A stretch of 41,616 nt of DNA from an uncultured Bacteroidota bacterium (GTDB lineage: Bacteria; Bacteroidota; Bacteroidia; UBA4408). The notes below the pieces were generated by a model that was not told where the DNA came from, ran no database searches, and worked only from the letters and a program-made list of their open reading frames with translations. How positions within the stretch are numbered: the first letter of the stretch is position 1; every line of letters begins with the position of its first letter. The stretch covers positions 1 to 41,616 of the forward strand of contig CAIMGI010000054.1 of assembly GCA_903840505.1 (NCBI GenBank), read 5' to 3'. Both the position numbers and the translations under genes were made by a program. Positions 1-7,219 of this stretch are shown here, piece after piece.

Positions 1-1909
1 CGATCTTTCTATCCACATCCGCTTTAATAAATTTTTCAACGGGTGCTATCGAATCACTATTGGGCTGTGCATTAAAGTAAAGTGCTCCCCGAACAAAGTG
101 GCTATTGTTATCGGTTAAATAAAATTGCAGCGAAGATGCTGTATTGCCATTTATTTCATAAATAACACCGTACACACTTTTTGCAGAATCGGAAACGGTA
201 TATTCCTCAATCGCTTCTGCTTTCACACTGTGTTTGTATGCAAGGTTTCGCGAATCTTCGGTATGCTTTGCCAAATCGTTTTGCAACGGAAAATAGCTGA
301 GGTGAAGTGTTCCGCTATACTTTGGATAAGATATATTCAACCAACATTTTTCGTTTTGTGCACCTTTATACGGCAAAACATTTGAATAAACAGGTGTTTC
401 AAAAGTGAAAGCGCATTCTGATTTATAGGGTACATATTTTTTCTCAGGAAAATCTATCCTAAAATAGCCGCGGGGCTTAGGAACAAAATCAGAGCTACAC
501 GAAACAAATAATAAAGGTAAAAATAACAAAAGGATACTTGCTGCTGAAAAAATAGTATTCGTTTTGTCCGATGCGCTGTCTTCTCTATTTTTCACCAATA
601 CTTTCACTCGTTTAATCTTTCTTCTATCTACACTTTCAATTTCAAAAATAAAATTTTCACTTTCGATTTTTTGATTTTTTCTTGGCATTGTACCTAATTG
701 TTCCAGTATATAGCCACCTAAGGAATCGGCTTCACCCTTCTTATCTTCAAAGGTGTGCGTATCAACATCCATCACACGGCACATATCATTCAGAGGTATT
801 TTTCCTTCAAAAACAAATGTATTATCGTCCAACTTAGAGTAAGTTAATTCTTCATCGTCAAATTCATCACTGATATCTCCAACAATTTCTTCAATAATGT
901 CTTCGAAAGTTACAATACCACTTGTTCCTCCATATTCGTCTACCACAATAGCCAAATGTGTTTTTTTCAGCTGAAACTCCTTTAATAAATCATCAATTTT
1001 TTTGTTTTCGGGTACAAAAAATGGTTTTCGAAGCAGGTCTGTCCACTTAAAGTGTGCGTCTTTTTCCAAATAGGGTAATAGATCCTTTATGTAGAGAATT
1101 CCTTTTATGTTGTCAAACGAATCTTCGTATACCGGAACCCTTGAAAAGCCTGATTCTATAATTGATGTTACCAACTCTTCAAATGAAGTTTCAATGTCAA
1201 ATGCAATAACATCCATACGCGGTTTCATTATTTGCTTTACATCGGTATTTCCAAATTTTACGATCCCTTTTAAAATTTTGTGTTCTTCTTCGGGTGTATG
1301 TTCATTGGTTGTAAGTTCAATGGCGTGCGAAAGATCATCAACAGAAATGTCGTGTGCTCGGTGCTTTATTCTACTGTCAATCAGTGATGTTAAAAACAAT
1401 AAGGGTGCACTTATCGGGCTCAATAGTTTTTGCATAAACGCAAGCGGATATGCTAATTTAGTTGCAACACGAATAGCGTTTTGAGTAGAATAAATTTTGG
1501 GAATTACCTCTCCAATTAAGAGCAATAAAAAGGTAATAATTACTACGCGAATCAAAAAAGCAAGTGTAGGGTTAAAAGTAAAATGGAACAACTCGTCAAC
1601 CACCGACTCTGAAGTAATAATTATCCCAATATTTACAAGGTTATGTGATACAACAATTGTTGCCAATAGCTTTTTAGGCGCTCTTAACAACTCATTTATT
1701 TTTGTATTTACAGGGGTAAGGTTACTTTTTATTTTTTCAAGATGGGCAGGAGACAACGAAAAAAAGCCTACTTCGGCTGCGGCAATAAGTGCAGAAAATA
1801 TCAATAAAAAGAACATCACCAACACATTTATTACAAAATGTGGGTCAGCGAAAACAGTTGCTAAAAGCGTGTTTGAAGAGTAAAACAGGCTGACAAGGGG
1901 GTCTTTCAA
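1..1909 (-). CDS. gldE-gldD: GldE-GldD fusion protein (CBS/CorC-type membrane protein joined to gliding lipoprotein), 3' end off window
   Basis: One stop-free minus-strand frame runs from an in-frame TAA at 1916-1918 through the left edge, over 630 codons. The likely start is TTG at 1907-1909, since no ATG lies near the N-terminus. Residues 1-190 are a DUF21-type membrane domain. Next comes a CBS pair with MKPRMDVIAF and VVDEYGGTSGIVTFEDIIEE, and then a CorC_HlyC-type domain ending near VDRRKIKRVKV at about 600. With no stop, the frame continues into a hydrophobic segment ending in LLFVSC (a lipobox-like Cys) at about 490-540. It then reads VPKPRGYFRIDFPEKKY, the conserved start of GldD. Only the last residues of GldD should be missing. 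ssb-gldE-gldD is the known flavobacterial order, with separate genes. In gliding bacteria both proteins are needed for motility and T9SS function. Here the GldD signal/TM segment could thread GldD into the periplasm, and LspA might cleave it from GldE. Confidence 0.88.
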   Translation of the reverse strand, partial: MKDPLVSLFYSSNTLLATVFADPHFVINVLVMFFLLIFSALIAAAEVGFFSLSPAHLEKIKSNLTPVNTKINELLRAPKKLLATIVVSHNLVNIGIIITSESVVDELFHFTFNPTLAFLIRVVIITFLLLLIGEVIPKIYSTQNAIRVATKLAYPLAFMQKLLSPISAPLLFLTSLIDSRIKHRAHDISVDDLSHAIELTTNEHTPEEEHKILKGIVKFGNTDVKQIMKPRMDVIAFDIETSFEELVTSIIESGFSRVPVYEDSFDNIKGILYIKDLLPYLEKDAHFKWTDLLRKPFFVPENKKIDDLLKEFQLKKTHLAIVVDEYGGTSGIVTFEDIIEEIVGDISDEFDDEELTYSKLDDNTFVFEGKIPLNDMCRVMDVDTHTFEDKKGEADSLGGYILEQLGTMPRKNQKIESENFIFEIESVDRRKIKRVKVLVKNREDSASDKTNTIFSAASILLLFLPLLFVSCSSDFVPKPRGYFRIDFPEKKYVPYKSECAFTFETPVYSNVLPYKGAQNEKCWLNISYPKYSGTLHLSYFPLQNDLAKHTEDSRNLAYKHSVKAEAIEEYTVSDSAKSVYGVIYEINGNTASSLQFYLTDNNSHFVRGALYFNAQPNSDSIAPVEKFIKADVDRKI

Positions 1910-1963
1910 AATAATTTATGTTCGTGAAACAATATGGAATAAAACAATACTTGTCGTTTCATT

Positions 1964-2377
1964 CTAAAAAGGCAAATCATCCGCTGTGGCATTGTTACCT
2001 GTAGTTGCGGTATTGTCAATTGCTGAGGCTTGATTATTATCCTCTCTGCGCTGACTAAGTATCGAAATGTTATCGCCAATAATTTCTGTTGTGTATCTTT
2101 TGTTTTTGTCTTTATCTTCCCAAGAGCGTGTTCTCAACTTCCCCTCAACAAAAATAGTAGTTCCTTTTTTCAAATATTTTTCTGCGAATTCCGCCTGCGC
2201 TCTCCATAAAACAATATTGTGCCACTCTGTTTGTTCAACACGATTCCCGCTTTTGTCTTTATAGTTTTCAGAAGTTGCCAAAGGGAAATTACACACTGTT
2301 GAGCCCCCCTCTAAATGTCTTACTTCAGGGTCCTTTCCTAAATTACCTACCAGAATAACTTTATTAACGCTTGCCAT
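1964..2377 (-). CDS. ssb: Single-stranded DNA-binding protein SSB
   Basis: The 137-residue protein has the OB-fold opening [20 protein letters not shown] and the typical [21 protein letters not shown] segment. A short low-complexity Asn/Thr-rich linker leads to the acidic tip DDLPF, which in SSB recruits partner repair and replication proteins. It coats single-stranded DNA as a tetramer during replication, recombination and repair. The gene lies 54 bp upstream of the gldE-gldD frame on the same strand, matching the ssb-gldE order of flavobacteria, so cotranscription is likely. A TAnnTTTG-like -7 element lies just upstream. Confidence 0.97.
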   Translation of the reverse strand: MASVNKVILVGNLGKDPEVRHLEGGSTVCNFPLATSENYKDKSGNRVEQTEWHNIVLWRAQAEFAEKYLKKGTTIFVEGKLRTRSWEDKDKNKRYTTEIIGDNISILSQRREDNNQASAIDNTATTGNNATADDLPF

Positions 2378-2400
2378 AGTTCTTGATTAGCTTGTTTAAG

Positions 2401-2408
2401 CAAAGATA
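2401..2408 (-). promoter_or_regulatory. Candidate -7 element for ssb
   Basis: On the minus strand this reads TATCTTTG, matching the Bacteroidota TAnnTTTG consensus, 23 bp upstream of the ssb start. No clear -33 TTTG partner is seen. Confidence 0.4.
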
Positions 2409-2435
2409 TAAAAAAGATTGAATGTGCTGATATGC

Positions 2436-2879
2436 TTATTGATCATTCCACATTAAAAACTTGGGATTTCCAATGTATTTTGTTCCCTCGCTATCCATTA
2501 ATAAGGATATTGCATCAACCAACAATATCATGCCGCAACCGCTTCCGGTACAAATATAGCCAATCAAAATTTTTTCCATAGCATCGCCTACACCTAAATA
2601 CAAACGGTGAATAGGAATAAACCACCCTATTACCGTTACAAATTGTGCTACTGCAACAATTCCTGCAACCATTTGTTTGTCTTCTGCACCTTCGTGTACT
2701 TCCTTTTTTCCAAACAAAGCAATGCTTGTATAATCCATAAACGGGCTACTGCTTATATCTGATGCTTTGTTAAAAAGTGACTCCACCGCAGAGTCGTCCG
2801 GTGAATATGAATTTGCCTTGCAATTATTATTACATAAAAGAGCAAACATAACAATTAAGATAATCCCTATTTTTTTCAT
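2436..2879 (-). CDS. Small exported TM2-domain protein
   Basis: I start it at ATG 2879 (MKKIGIILIVMFALLC), which opens directly into a signal peptide; ATG 2900 would add seven residues beside a terminator hairpin. After the leader comes DDSAVESLFNKASDIS, a short motif shared with the next gene upstream. Two hydrophobic segments follow, with the TM2-family signature PIHRLYLG in a hairpin and a conserved Asp in ILLVDAISLLMD. It ends in KYIGNPKFLMW, a tail typical of Bacteroidota TM2 proteins as I recall them. TM2 proteins are small inner-membrane proteins of poorly known role. A paralogue lies 57 bp or more upstream on the same strand, separated by a terminator. Confidence 0.85.
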   Translation of the reverse strand: MKKIGIILIVMFALLCNNNCKANSYSPDDSAVESLFNKASDISSSPFMDYTSIALFGKKEVHEGAEDKQMVAGIVAVAQFVTVIGWFIPIHRLYLGVGDAMEKILIGYICTGSGCGMILLVDAISLLMDSEGTKYIGNPKFLMWNDQ

Positions 2880-2901
2880 AAATGAGTTAAATTGGTACAA
2901 A

Positions 2902-2943
2902 AATAAGAAACCCTGCTTTAATTAAAAAGCAGGGTTTCTTATT
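2902..2943 (-). terminator. Rho-independent-like hairpin after the upstream TM2 gene
   Basis: A near-perfect inverted repeat (AATAAGAAACCCTGCTTTAA with its complement) has T-rich flanks. It lies 14 bp past the stop of the gene at 2957-3367 and just before the next minus-strand gene. The symmetry could serve either direction, but gene order favours minus. Confidence 0.75.
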
Positions 2944-2956
2944 TCATCGAACAATT

Positions 2957-3367
2957 TTATTTATTATACCAAACAACCCATTTATCACTACCTTGAAAAT
3001 TATCGAAATTTTCCTTTTTCCATAGTGTGTAAATAAGGTCCCCACATGGAATCACCCCTACTGTGCAGAAATACTTCCAAAACATACCTTCTGTTCCCAA
3101 ATAGGTTCTGTGCATAGCAAGCCATCCACAAAAAATTGTTCTAACAATGAACCCCTTTCTTGTCACCTCATCAGCTGAAAGGTTTGTAACAGAAGTTGGA
3201 GCCATTAATTCAAAAACGCTCATTCCTGCAGCAGCCATTGACACGTCACTTGACTGTGCAAATAAATTGTCTACTATTGTTTCGTCAACAATATACTTAG
3301 CATTACTAGCAAAGCTAGCGGTTGCTAAACAACCCAGAAACGCGCTTAATAAAAGTAACTTTTTCAT
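2957..3367 (-). CDS. Small exported TM2-like protein
   Basis: This 136-residue protein has a signal peptide (MKKLLLLSAFLGCLATASFA). It is followed by DETIVDNLFAQSSDVS, which aligns with the leader-proximal motif of the gene at 2436-2879. The C-terminal half has the TM2-like arrangement FCGWLAMHRTYLG, a second hydrophobic stretch with VIPCGDLIYTLW, and a WVVWYNK tail. It is therefore a diverged paralogue of its downstream neighbour. It is divergent from the small protein at 3441, with a 73 bp intergenic region. Membrane protein of unknown role. Confidence 0.85.
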   Translation of the reverse strand: MKKLLLLSAFLGCLATASFASNAKYIVDETIVDNLFAQSSDVSMAAAGMSVFELMAPTSVTNLSADEVTRKGFIVRTIFCGWLAMHRTYLGTEGMFWKYFCTVGVIPCGDLIYTLWKKENFDNFQGSDKWVVWYNK

Positions 3368-3384
3368 TTTATAGTGTATTTTTA

Positions 3385-3418
3385 TTTGTACAATTATAGG
3401 AATTATTTTTTAACTTTG
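3385..3418 (+). promoter_or_regulatory. Bacteroidota-type promoter for 3441-3908
   Basis: TTTG at 3385-3388 and TAACTTTG at 3411-3418 are separated by 22 nt. They match the TTTG / TAnnTTTG consensus and put the start of transcription about 15 nt before the ATG at 3441. Confidence 0.6.
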
Positions 3419-3440
3419 ATAATCTTTAACATTGTAAAAA

Positions 3441-3908
3441 ATGAAATTATTTCTCTTTTCTTTTTTGTTGTTTTTTTTATCACTATCTGTTCAGGCAACT
3501 GAGTACGAACTGCTGTTTTCTTTTAATGAAACAAGCATTGCTAGTGAAATGGAAGATTTGACTAAACTAGAACAGTTGGTTAACAATGGGAATACCGAAG
3601 ATGCCCTAAATATTTATAATGGGACGAGCCCAATGGACTCTTCAGATAGTTATGTTAAAAAATCAAACAAAATAATGTCGGATAAAAACGCTTTTTATAC
3701 AGGCTTTGTTGCAGGGTGTGTTGGAACTGGCTTAGGGTATTGCTTTTTTTTAGGACCAGTGGCCATTCTTGTTGTATATTTATATTGCGATGATAAGCAG
3801 ACAGTGCGTGAAACAGTAAAAGGCTGTTTAGCAGGGTCGGCAATTGGTGGGACTTTTCTTTTTAGTATTTTTACAATATCGTATTTATATGGTGCAGGCA
3901 TAATTTAA
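3441..3908 (+). CDS. Small exported membrane protein with NE..EM.DL..LE leader motif
   Basis: The 155-residue protein has a strong signal peptide (MKLFLFSFLLFFLSLSVQA). Next comes FNETSIASEMEDLTKLEQLV, which aligns closely with the same region of the next gene, so the two are paralogues. The C-terminal half has two glycine-rich hydrophobic segments (about 93-115 and 128-153). No enzyme motif is visible. In Bacteroidota such proteins tend to sit beside TM2 proteins, as here, which suggests a shared envelope role (recollection plus inference). Confidence 0.8.
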   Translation: MKLFLFSFLLFFLSLSVQATEYELLFSFNETSIASEMEDLTKLEQLVNNGNTEDALNIYNGTSPMDSSDSYVKKSNKIMSDKNAFYTGFVAGCVGTGLGYCFFLGPVAILVVYLYCDDKQTVRETVKGCLAGSAIGGTFLFSIFTISYLYGAGII

Positions 3909-3988
3909 AATAAAGCAGGCCCTTTTGTATCTTCGGCAAGATTATAGTATAATTGTTAAGCAGATAGAAACCTTTTAAAAAAAATTCT

Positions 3989-4414
3989 ATGAAAAAAATT
4001 CTTTATTTATTTAGTTTTTGTGCTTTGGTGTTTATTGGTAAAGCAAATGCATCAACAGCTTCCTTGTTTGAATTGAACGAAAGCGAAGTTCAATTAGAAA
4101 TGACAGACCTTAACAACTTAGAGAGTTACGTTGAATTACACCAAGGCATTACCTTAAGCGACTTGATGCAAAATGTAAATTTAGTTCAGCAATTTTCGCT
4201 TAAATCAATGCCTAGCCGACCTTTTTCACCAATGTTTAGCTTTGATGATATGGAATGGTTTGGCTTTTTGTGGGGCTTCTGTTGCTTTCCGGTAGGTTTC
4301 ATTATTTATTTTGTCGGTGACAAAGAAGAAGAATATCTTATATCTGTTATTATTGGTTTTGTTCTTGCTGTTATTATTGGTGGCCCTAGTTATTATCATT
4401 ATCGAGGAATTTAA
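3989..4414 (+). CDS. Small exported membrane protein, paralogue of 3441-3908
   Basis: The 141-residue protein has a signal peptide (MKKILYLFSFCALVFIGKANA). Residues 28-50 carry LNESEVQLEMTDLNNLESYV, aligning with the preceding gene. Two C-terminal hydrophobic helices (about 90-109 and 116-133) are linked by a short acidic loop, GDKEEEYL. It is 80 bp downstream of its paralogue and followed at once by a terminator hairpin, so the pair forms a compact unit. No recognised enzymatic domain. Confidence 0.82.
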   Translation: MKKILYLFSFCALVFIGKANASTASLFELNESEVQLEMTDLNNLESYVELHQGITLSDLMQNVNLVQQFSLKSMPSRPFSPMFSFDDMEWFGFLWGFCCFPVGFIIYFVGDKEEEYLISVIIGFVLAVIIGGPSYYHYRGI

Positions 4415-4434
4415 TTTTAATATTTTATCCCGTT

Positions 4435-4466
4435 AAGCCTAAACAATGTTTAGGCTTTTCTTTTTT
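4435..4466 (+). terminator. Rho-independent terminator
   Basis: A perfect 10 bp stem (AAGCCTAAAC / GTTTAGGCTT) with a 3 nt loop is followed by TTCTTTTTT, 20 bp after the stop at 4414. It separates the small paralogue pair from the envelope gene run starting at 4477. Confidence 0.85.
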
Positions 4467-4476
4467 ACAAAGCTGT

Positions 4477-5154
4477 ATGCGATTATTTAGCACTATTTTA
4501 CTTATTATATGCCTAGCAAACACTAGCTTTTCTCAACAGTTTTTTCGTATAAAGGCTGACTTTTCTATTAAACAAAAAAAAGCGAATGGAGAAAGCACCT
4601 TGATTATGGGAAAGGTTTATTACGATAAAAATGCACAAAAAATTATTTACATCAACACTTTCCCAAAAAAGGAAACCGATGTACTTATTGACACTGTTTT
4701 ATATAGTATTATAGACAATAAAATAATAAGTAAAAACAGCACGTTTTTTACGTATAAATATTCCATTTTCCACCTAGCATTAATTGGCAACCTAAGTACT
4801 TTTGGATTGGACGGAAGTGTGTACAAATTAGTAAAAACAGAGAAAGAAAAAGACCTGGTAATTACTACTTGGCAAGCAGATGGGAAAGCAAAAGAAAAGC
4901 TAGGCAAAATAATACTCTCTACAAAAAACAAAAAGTTGTATGGGGTTGTTGTTTTCGACAACAAAAATAAAATAGTTATGAAGCAGTTTTTTAAGAACTT
5001 TGTAAATGTAAACGGAATGGACTTCCCCTCCGAAATAACGCAAATAAGCTATAATGCAAGCGGGAAAGAAAGTTATGGAATCACAACGTATAAAAACATT
5101 GTAGTAGATGATATCAAAGACGACAATATTTATAATTTCGCTTTGCCTAAGTAA
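4477..5154 (+). CDS. Exported LolA-like protein (tentative)
   Basis: The 225-residue protein begins with a signal peptide (MRLFSTILLIICLANTSFSQ). It then has an alternating beta-strand pattern with paired lysines and the late motif GMDFPSEITQISY. The overall architecture resembles the LolA/LolB lipoprotein-carrier fold common in Bacteroidota, but no motif is decisive. Its 3' end overlaps the next gene, an exported YidD, by 47 bp, so translation of the two is probably coupled. This is the first gene of the plus-strand run to 7178. The convergent copy of the module at 11976-14023 has no equivalent of it. Confidence 0.8.
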   Translation: MRLFSTILLIICLANTSFSQQFFRIKADFSIKQKKANGESTLIMGKVYYDKNAQKIIYINTFPKKETDVLIDTVLYSIIDNKIISKNSTFFTYKYSIFHLALIGNLSTFGLDGSVYKLVKTEKEKDLVITTWQADGKAKEKLGKIILSTKNKKLYGVVVFDNKNKIVMKQFFKNFVNVNGMDFPSEITQISYNASGKESYGITTYKNIVVDDIKDDNIYNFALPK

Positions 5155-5506
5155 TGTTGTATACTGTTTTGCACAAAACAAAAGTGAAGTTGAGTTGATG
5201 CACAAGGCTTTTACCTGCGAGGAAACAAACAAAACTTATTTGTCGGCAAAAAACAACAGCAACGAAGTTCAATATTTTTTTTCAGGACTTTTTCTGTTTT
5301 ATAAAACGTTTATCTCGTCACAAGACGGACAGTCCTGCAGTTTTACGCCTTCTTGTTCCGAATATGGAATAGCCGCTGTAAAAAAACACGGGGTGTTGGT
5401 GGGGATGGTAATCACCTTCGACAGGCTTGCCAGGTGCAATGGTCTTAGTCCCGAAAAATATGTTGTTGACGAAAAAAAACATTTACTAATTGATCTTGTT
5501 GAGTAA
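5108..5506 (+). CDS. yidD: YidD-family protein with N-terminal signal peptide
   Basis: Residues 60-115 match YidD (membrane protein insertion efficiency factor): LFLFYKTFIS, then CSFTPSCSEYGIAAVKKHG and RLARC. Cysteines 77, 83 and 110 are at the family positions. Classical YidD is about 70-85 residues with an amphipathic start and sits beside YidC. Here a signal-peptide-like start (MISKTTIFIISLCLSN) and about 35 extra residues precede the domain, pointing to export. It overlaps the upstream LolA-like gene by 47 bp and ends where the next ATG begins (TAAATG). A second, diverged exported YidD is at 13598-14023. Confidence 0.88.
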   Translation: MISKTTIFIISLCLSNVVYCFAQNKSEVELMHKAFTCEETNKTYLSAKNNSNEVQYFFSGLFLFYKTFISSQDGQSCSFTPSCSEYGIAAVKKHGVLVGMVITFDRLARCNGLSPEKYVVDEKKHLLIDLVE

Positions 5507-6358
5507 ATGAAAAAAAAAGTTTTTGTAATCGCGTTCATAGTATTCAGCACAACACAGCTTATTGCCCAAAACATATACGACTACAAACACTCCTTAGAAT
5601 TTGCCGAATATCTTGAAAAATCGAGACAGTTTGATTTCTCTATACAAGAATACGAGCGATTGCTTTTTATGCATCCGAACAGCGATAGCTTGAAGTTAAA
5701 TATTATCACAAACTACCGCAAAGCAGGGTATTATTCAAAATGTTTAGACAGGTCAACACAATTATTCCCTGAAATATTTTCTGCACCACAAAACATTGCA
5801 AAGGAATATACCACTGCTTTAATATTGAACAAAGAATACGAACAAGCAAAAAACTATTGTTCAAAAAACAACACGCTATCCGCCATTCAAAAAATACATT
5901 TTATTAGCTCGGCACAATTATTACAATTCGATTGGAAAGGGGCAACAAAAAGCCTTTTGACATATGATAGTTTACAAAAGACATACCCGGATAACAATTG
6001 GCAACAAGCTGTTGCTTATAAAAAATTAACAGAGGAAGAAACCAATGCGCGTTATAAAAAACCGGCAATAGCAATGTCGCTCTCAGCCATTATTCCCGGA
6101 TTGGGAAAAGTGTACACCAAAGATTACAAAGATGCCCTTATTGGATTTATCATTGTTGGTTCGTCCGCTTTCAATACTTACCGAGGATTCTCAAAGCACG
6201 GAATTAACAGTGCCTACGGTTGGGTGTTTGGAGGCGTTGCCCTGGGGTTTTATAGTGGCAATATTTACGGAGCATACAAAGCAGTAAAAAAATACAACCA
6301 TCGCTTACGTGATAAAATATACAATAAAGTTGAAACAGAATTTATTCAGTCTCTTTAG
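5507..6358 (+). CDS. TPR-like exported protein with C-terminal PGLG membrane domain (module type A)
   Basis: The 283-residue protein has a signal peptide (MKKKVFVIAFIVFSTTQLIAQ). A helical TPR-like region spans about 30-175. The C-terminal membrane domain opens with PAIAMSLSAIIPGLGKVY (PGLG at 197-200) and closes with SGNIYGAYKAVKKYNHR. The PGLG-Y start resembles DUF5683/TM2-type segments of Bacteroidota, but the family name is tentative. The protein at 12748-13608 has the same layout, including PGLGKMY and ANIYGSYQDVRK. It begins on the nucleotide after the yidD stop and overlaps the next gene, so the run is an operon. Confidence 0.87.
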   Translation: MKKKVFVIAFIVFSTTQLIAQNIYDYKHSLEFAEYLEKSRQFDFSIQEYERLLFMHPNSDSLKLNIITNYRKAGYYSKCLDRSTQLFPEIFSAPQNIAKEYTTALILNKEYEQAKNYCSKNNTLSAIQKIHFISSAQLLQFDWKGATKSLLTYDSLQKTYPDNNWQQAVAYKKLTEEETNARYKKPAIAMSLSAIIPGLGKVYTKDYKDALIGFIIVGSSAFNTYRGFSKHGINSAYGWVFGGVALGFYSGNIYGAYKAVKKYNHRLRDKIYNKVETEFIQSL

Positions 6359-7178
6359 TCTTATCTTTTTTTCTACTGCTGTTGCTCAAACGCAAGAGCA
6401 AACCATTGCTATGGGAATGGAGCAACTACAGCTAAAAAATTACGATGCAGCAACCGCTTTTTATTTACGTTCACTTTATTTTGAACAAGGTAGCAAACGA
6501 GCTTTTTTATACCAACAACTTGGCGACTGTTACTTCAATGCTTCAAAATACGACCAAGCTGCATATAGTTATGAATTGGGATATAATAGCGAAAGTAACG
6601 ACAGTATAAAAACAGAACTCATATTTAAAAAAACCAGTGCATTATTACTTCAAGAAAAGTACCAATATGCGCTTTCGGAGCTGTACAGTTTGTCCGATTC
6701 AATGCCGAGCATTTATTTTAATCGAAAAAAAAACTTTTACTCGGGCATTGCTTATTTTGGGAACAACGAATTTGCCCTTTCAGAAAAAAGTTTTTTAGCG
6801 GCATTGCCCAATAACAGCATCACAGAAGCCGAACAAATAAAAGCCGTGTTTATTAAAAACAAAAAAGTAAGCAGGATAAAGCCCAAAACTGCCCGTATAT
6901 TAAGTATGTGTTTGCCAGGGCTAGGACAATTTTACGCAGGCGATATAAAAAACGGGTTTAATTCGTTGATTATAAATGCACTCTTTGTTGGCCTATTTAC
7001 TTATTCATTTATTACCATTTCTCCCGTAGATGCTTACTTTTCTGTTCTGCCTTGGTTTCAGCGCTATTATAAAGGGGGATATACCAAGGCTGGAATTATT
7101 GCTAATGAGCGTGTAAAACAAAAAAGAAAATTGTTGTTCAACGAAATAATTACTATTATTGCAAAACAGAAAGAATAA
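6330..7178 (+). CDS. TPR-like exported protein with C-terminal PGLG membrane domain (module type B)
   Basis: I start it at TTG 6330, giving MKQNLFSLFSLIFFSTAVAQ, a clean signal peptide; GTG 6309 is the upstream alternative. TPR-like repeats (about 25-165, with QLGDCYFNASKYDQAAYSYE) precede a membrane domain with ILSMCLPGLGQFYAGDIKNG at about 190-209 and two further hydrophobic stretches. It ends in a basic tail (VKQKRK). It overlaps the type A gene by 29 bp. The partner in the convergent module is 11976-12794, with PGLGSALNGNVLKG and a basic EERKKN tail. Unknown function; the non-ATG start fits translational coupling. Confidence 0.85.
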   Translation: MKQNLFSLFSLIFFSTAVAQTQEQTIAMGMEQLQLKNYDAATAFYLRSLYFEQGSKRAFLYQQLGDCYFNASKYDQAAYSYELGYNSESNDSIKTELIFKKTSALLLQEKYQYALSELYSLSDSMPSIYFNRKKNFYSGIAYFGNNEFALSEKSFLAALPNNSITEAEQIKAVFIKNKKVSRIKPKTARILSMCLPGLGQFYAGDIKNGFNSLIINALFVGLFTYSFITISPVDAYFSVLPWFQRYYKGGYTKAGIIANERVKQKRKLLFNEIITIIAKQKE

Positions 7179-7219
7179 GTCATTCCTCTTGTCTTTTCCT
7201 TATAATAAAACCCGAATCT

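Noticed and set aside
1107-1883. Two plus-strand open frames opposite the GldE region
   Set aside because: They are shadows of the well-supported minus-strand GldE frame and show no protein features.
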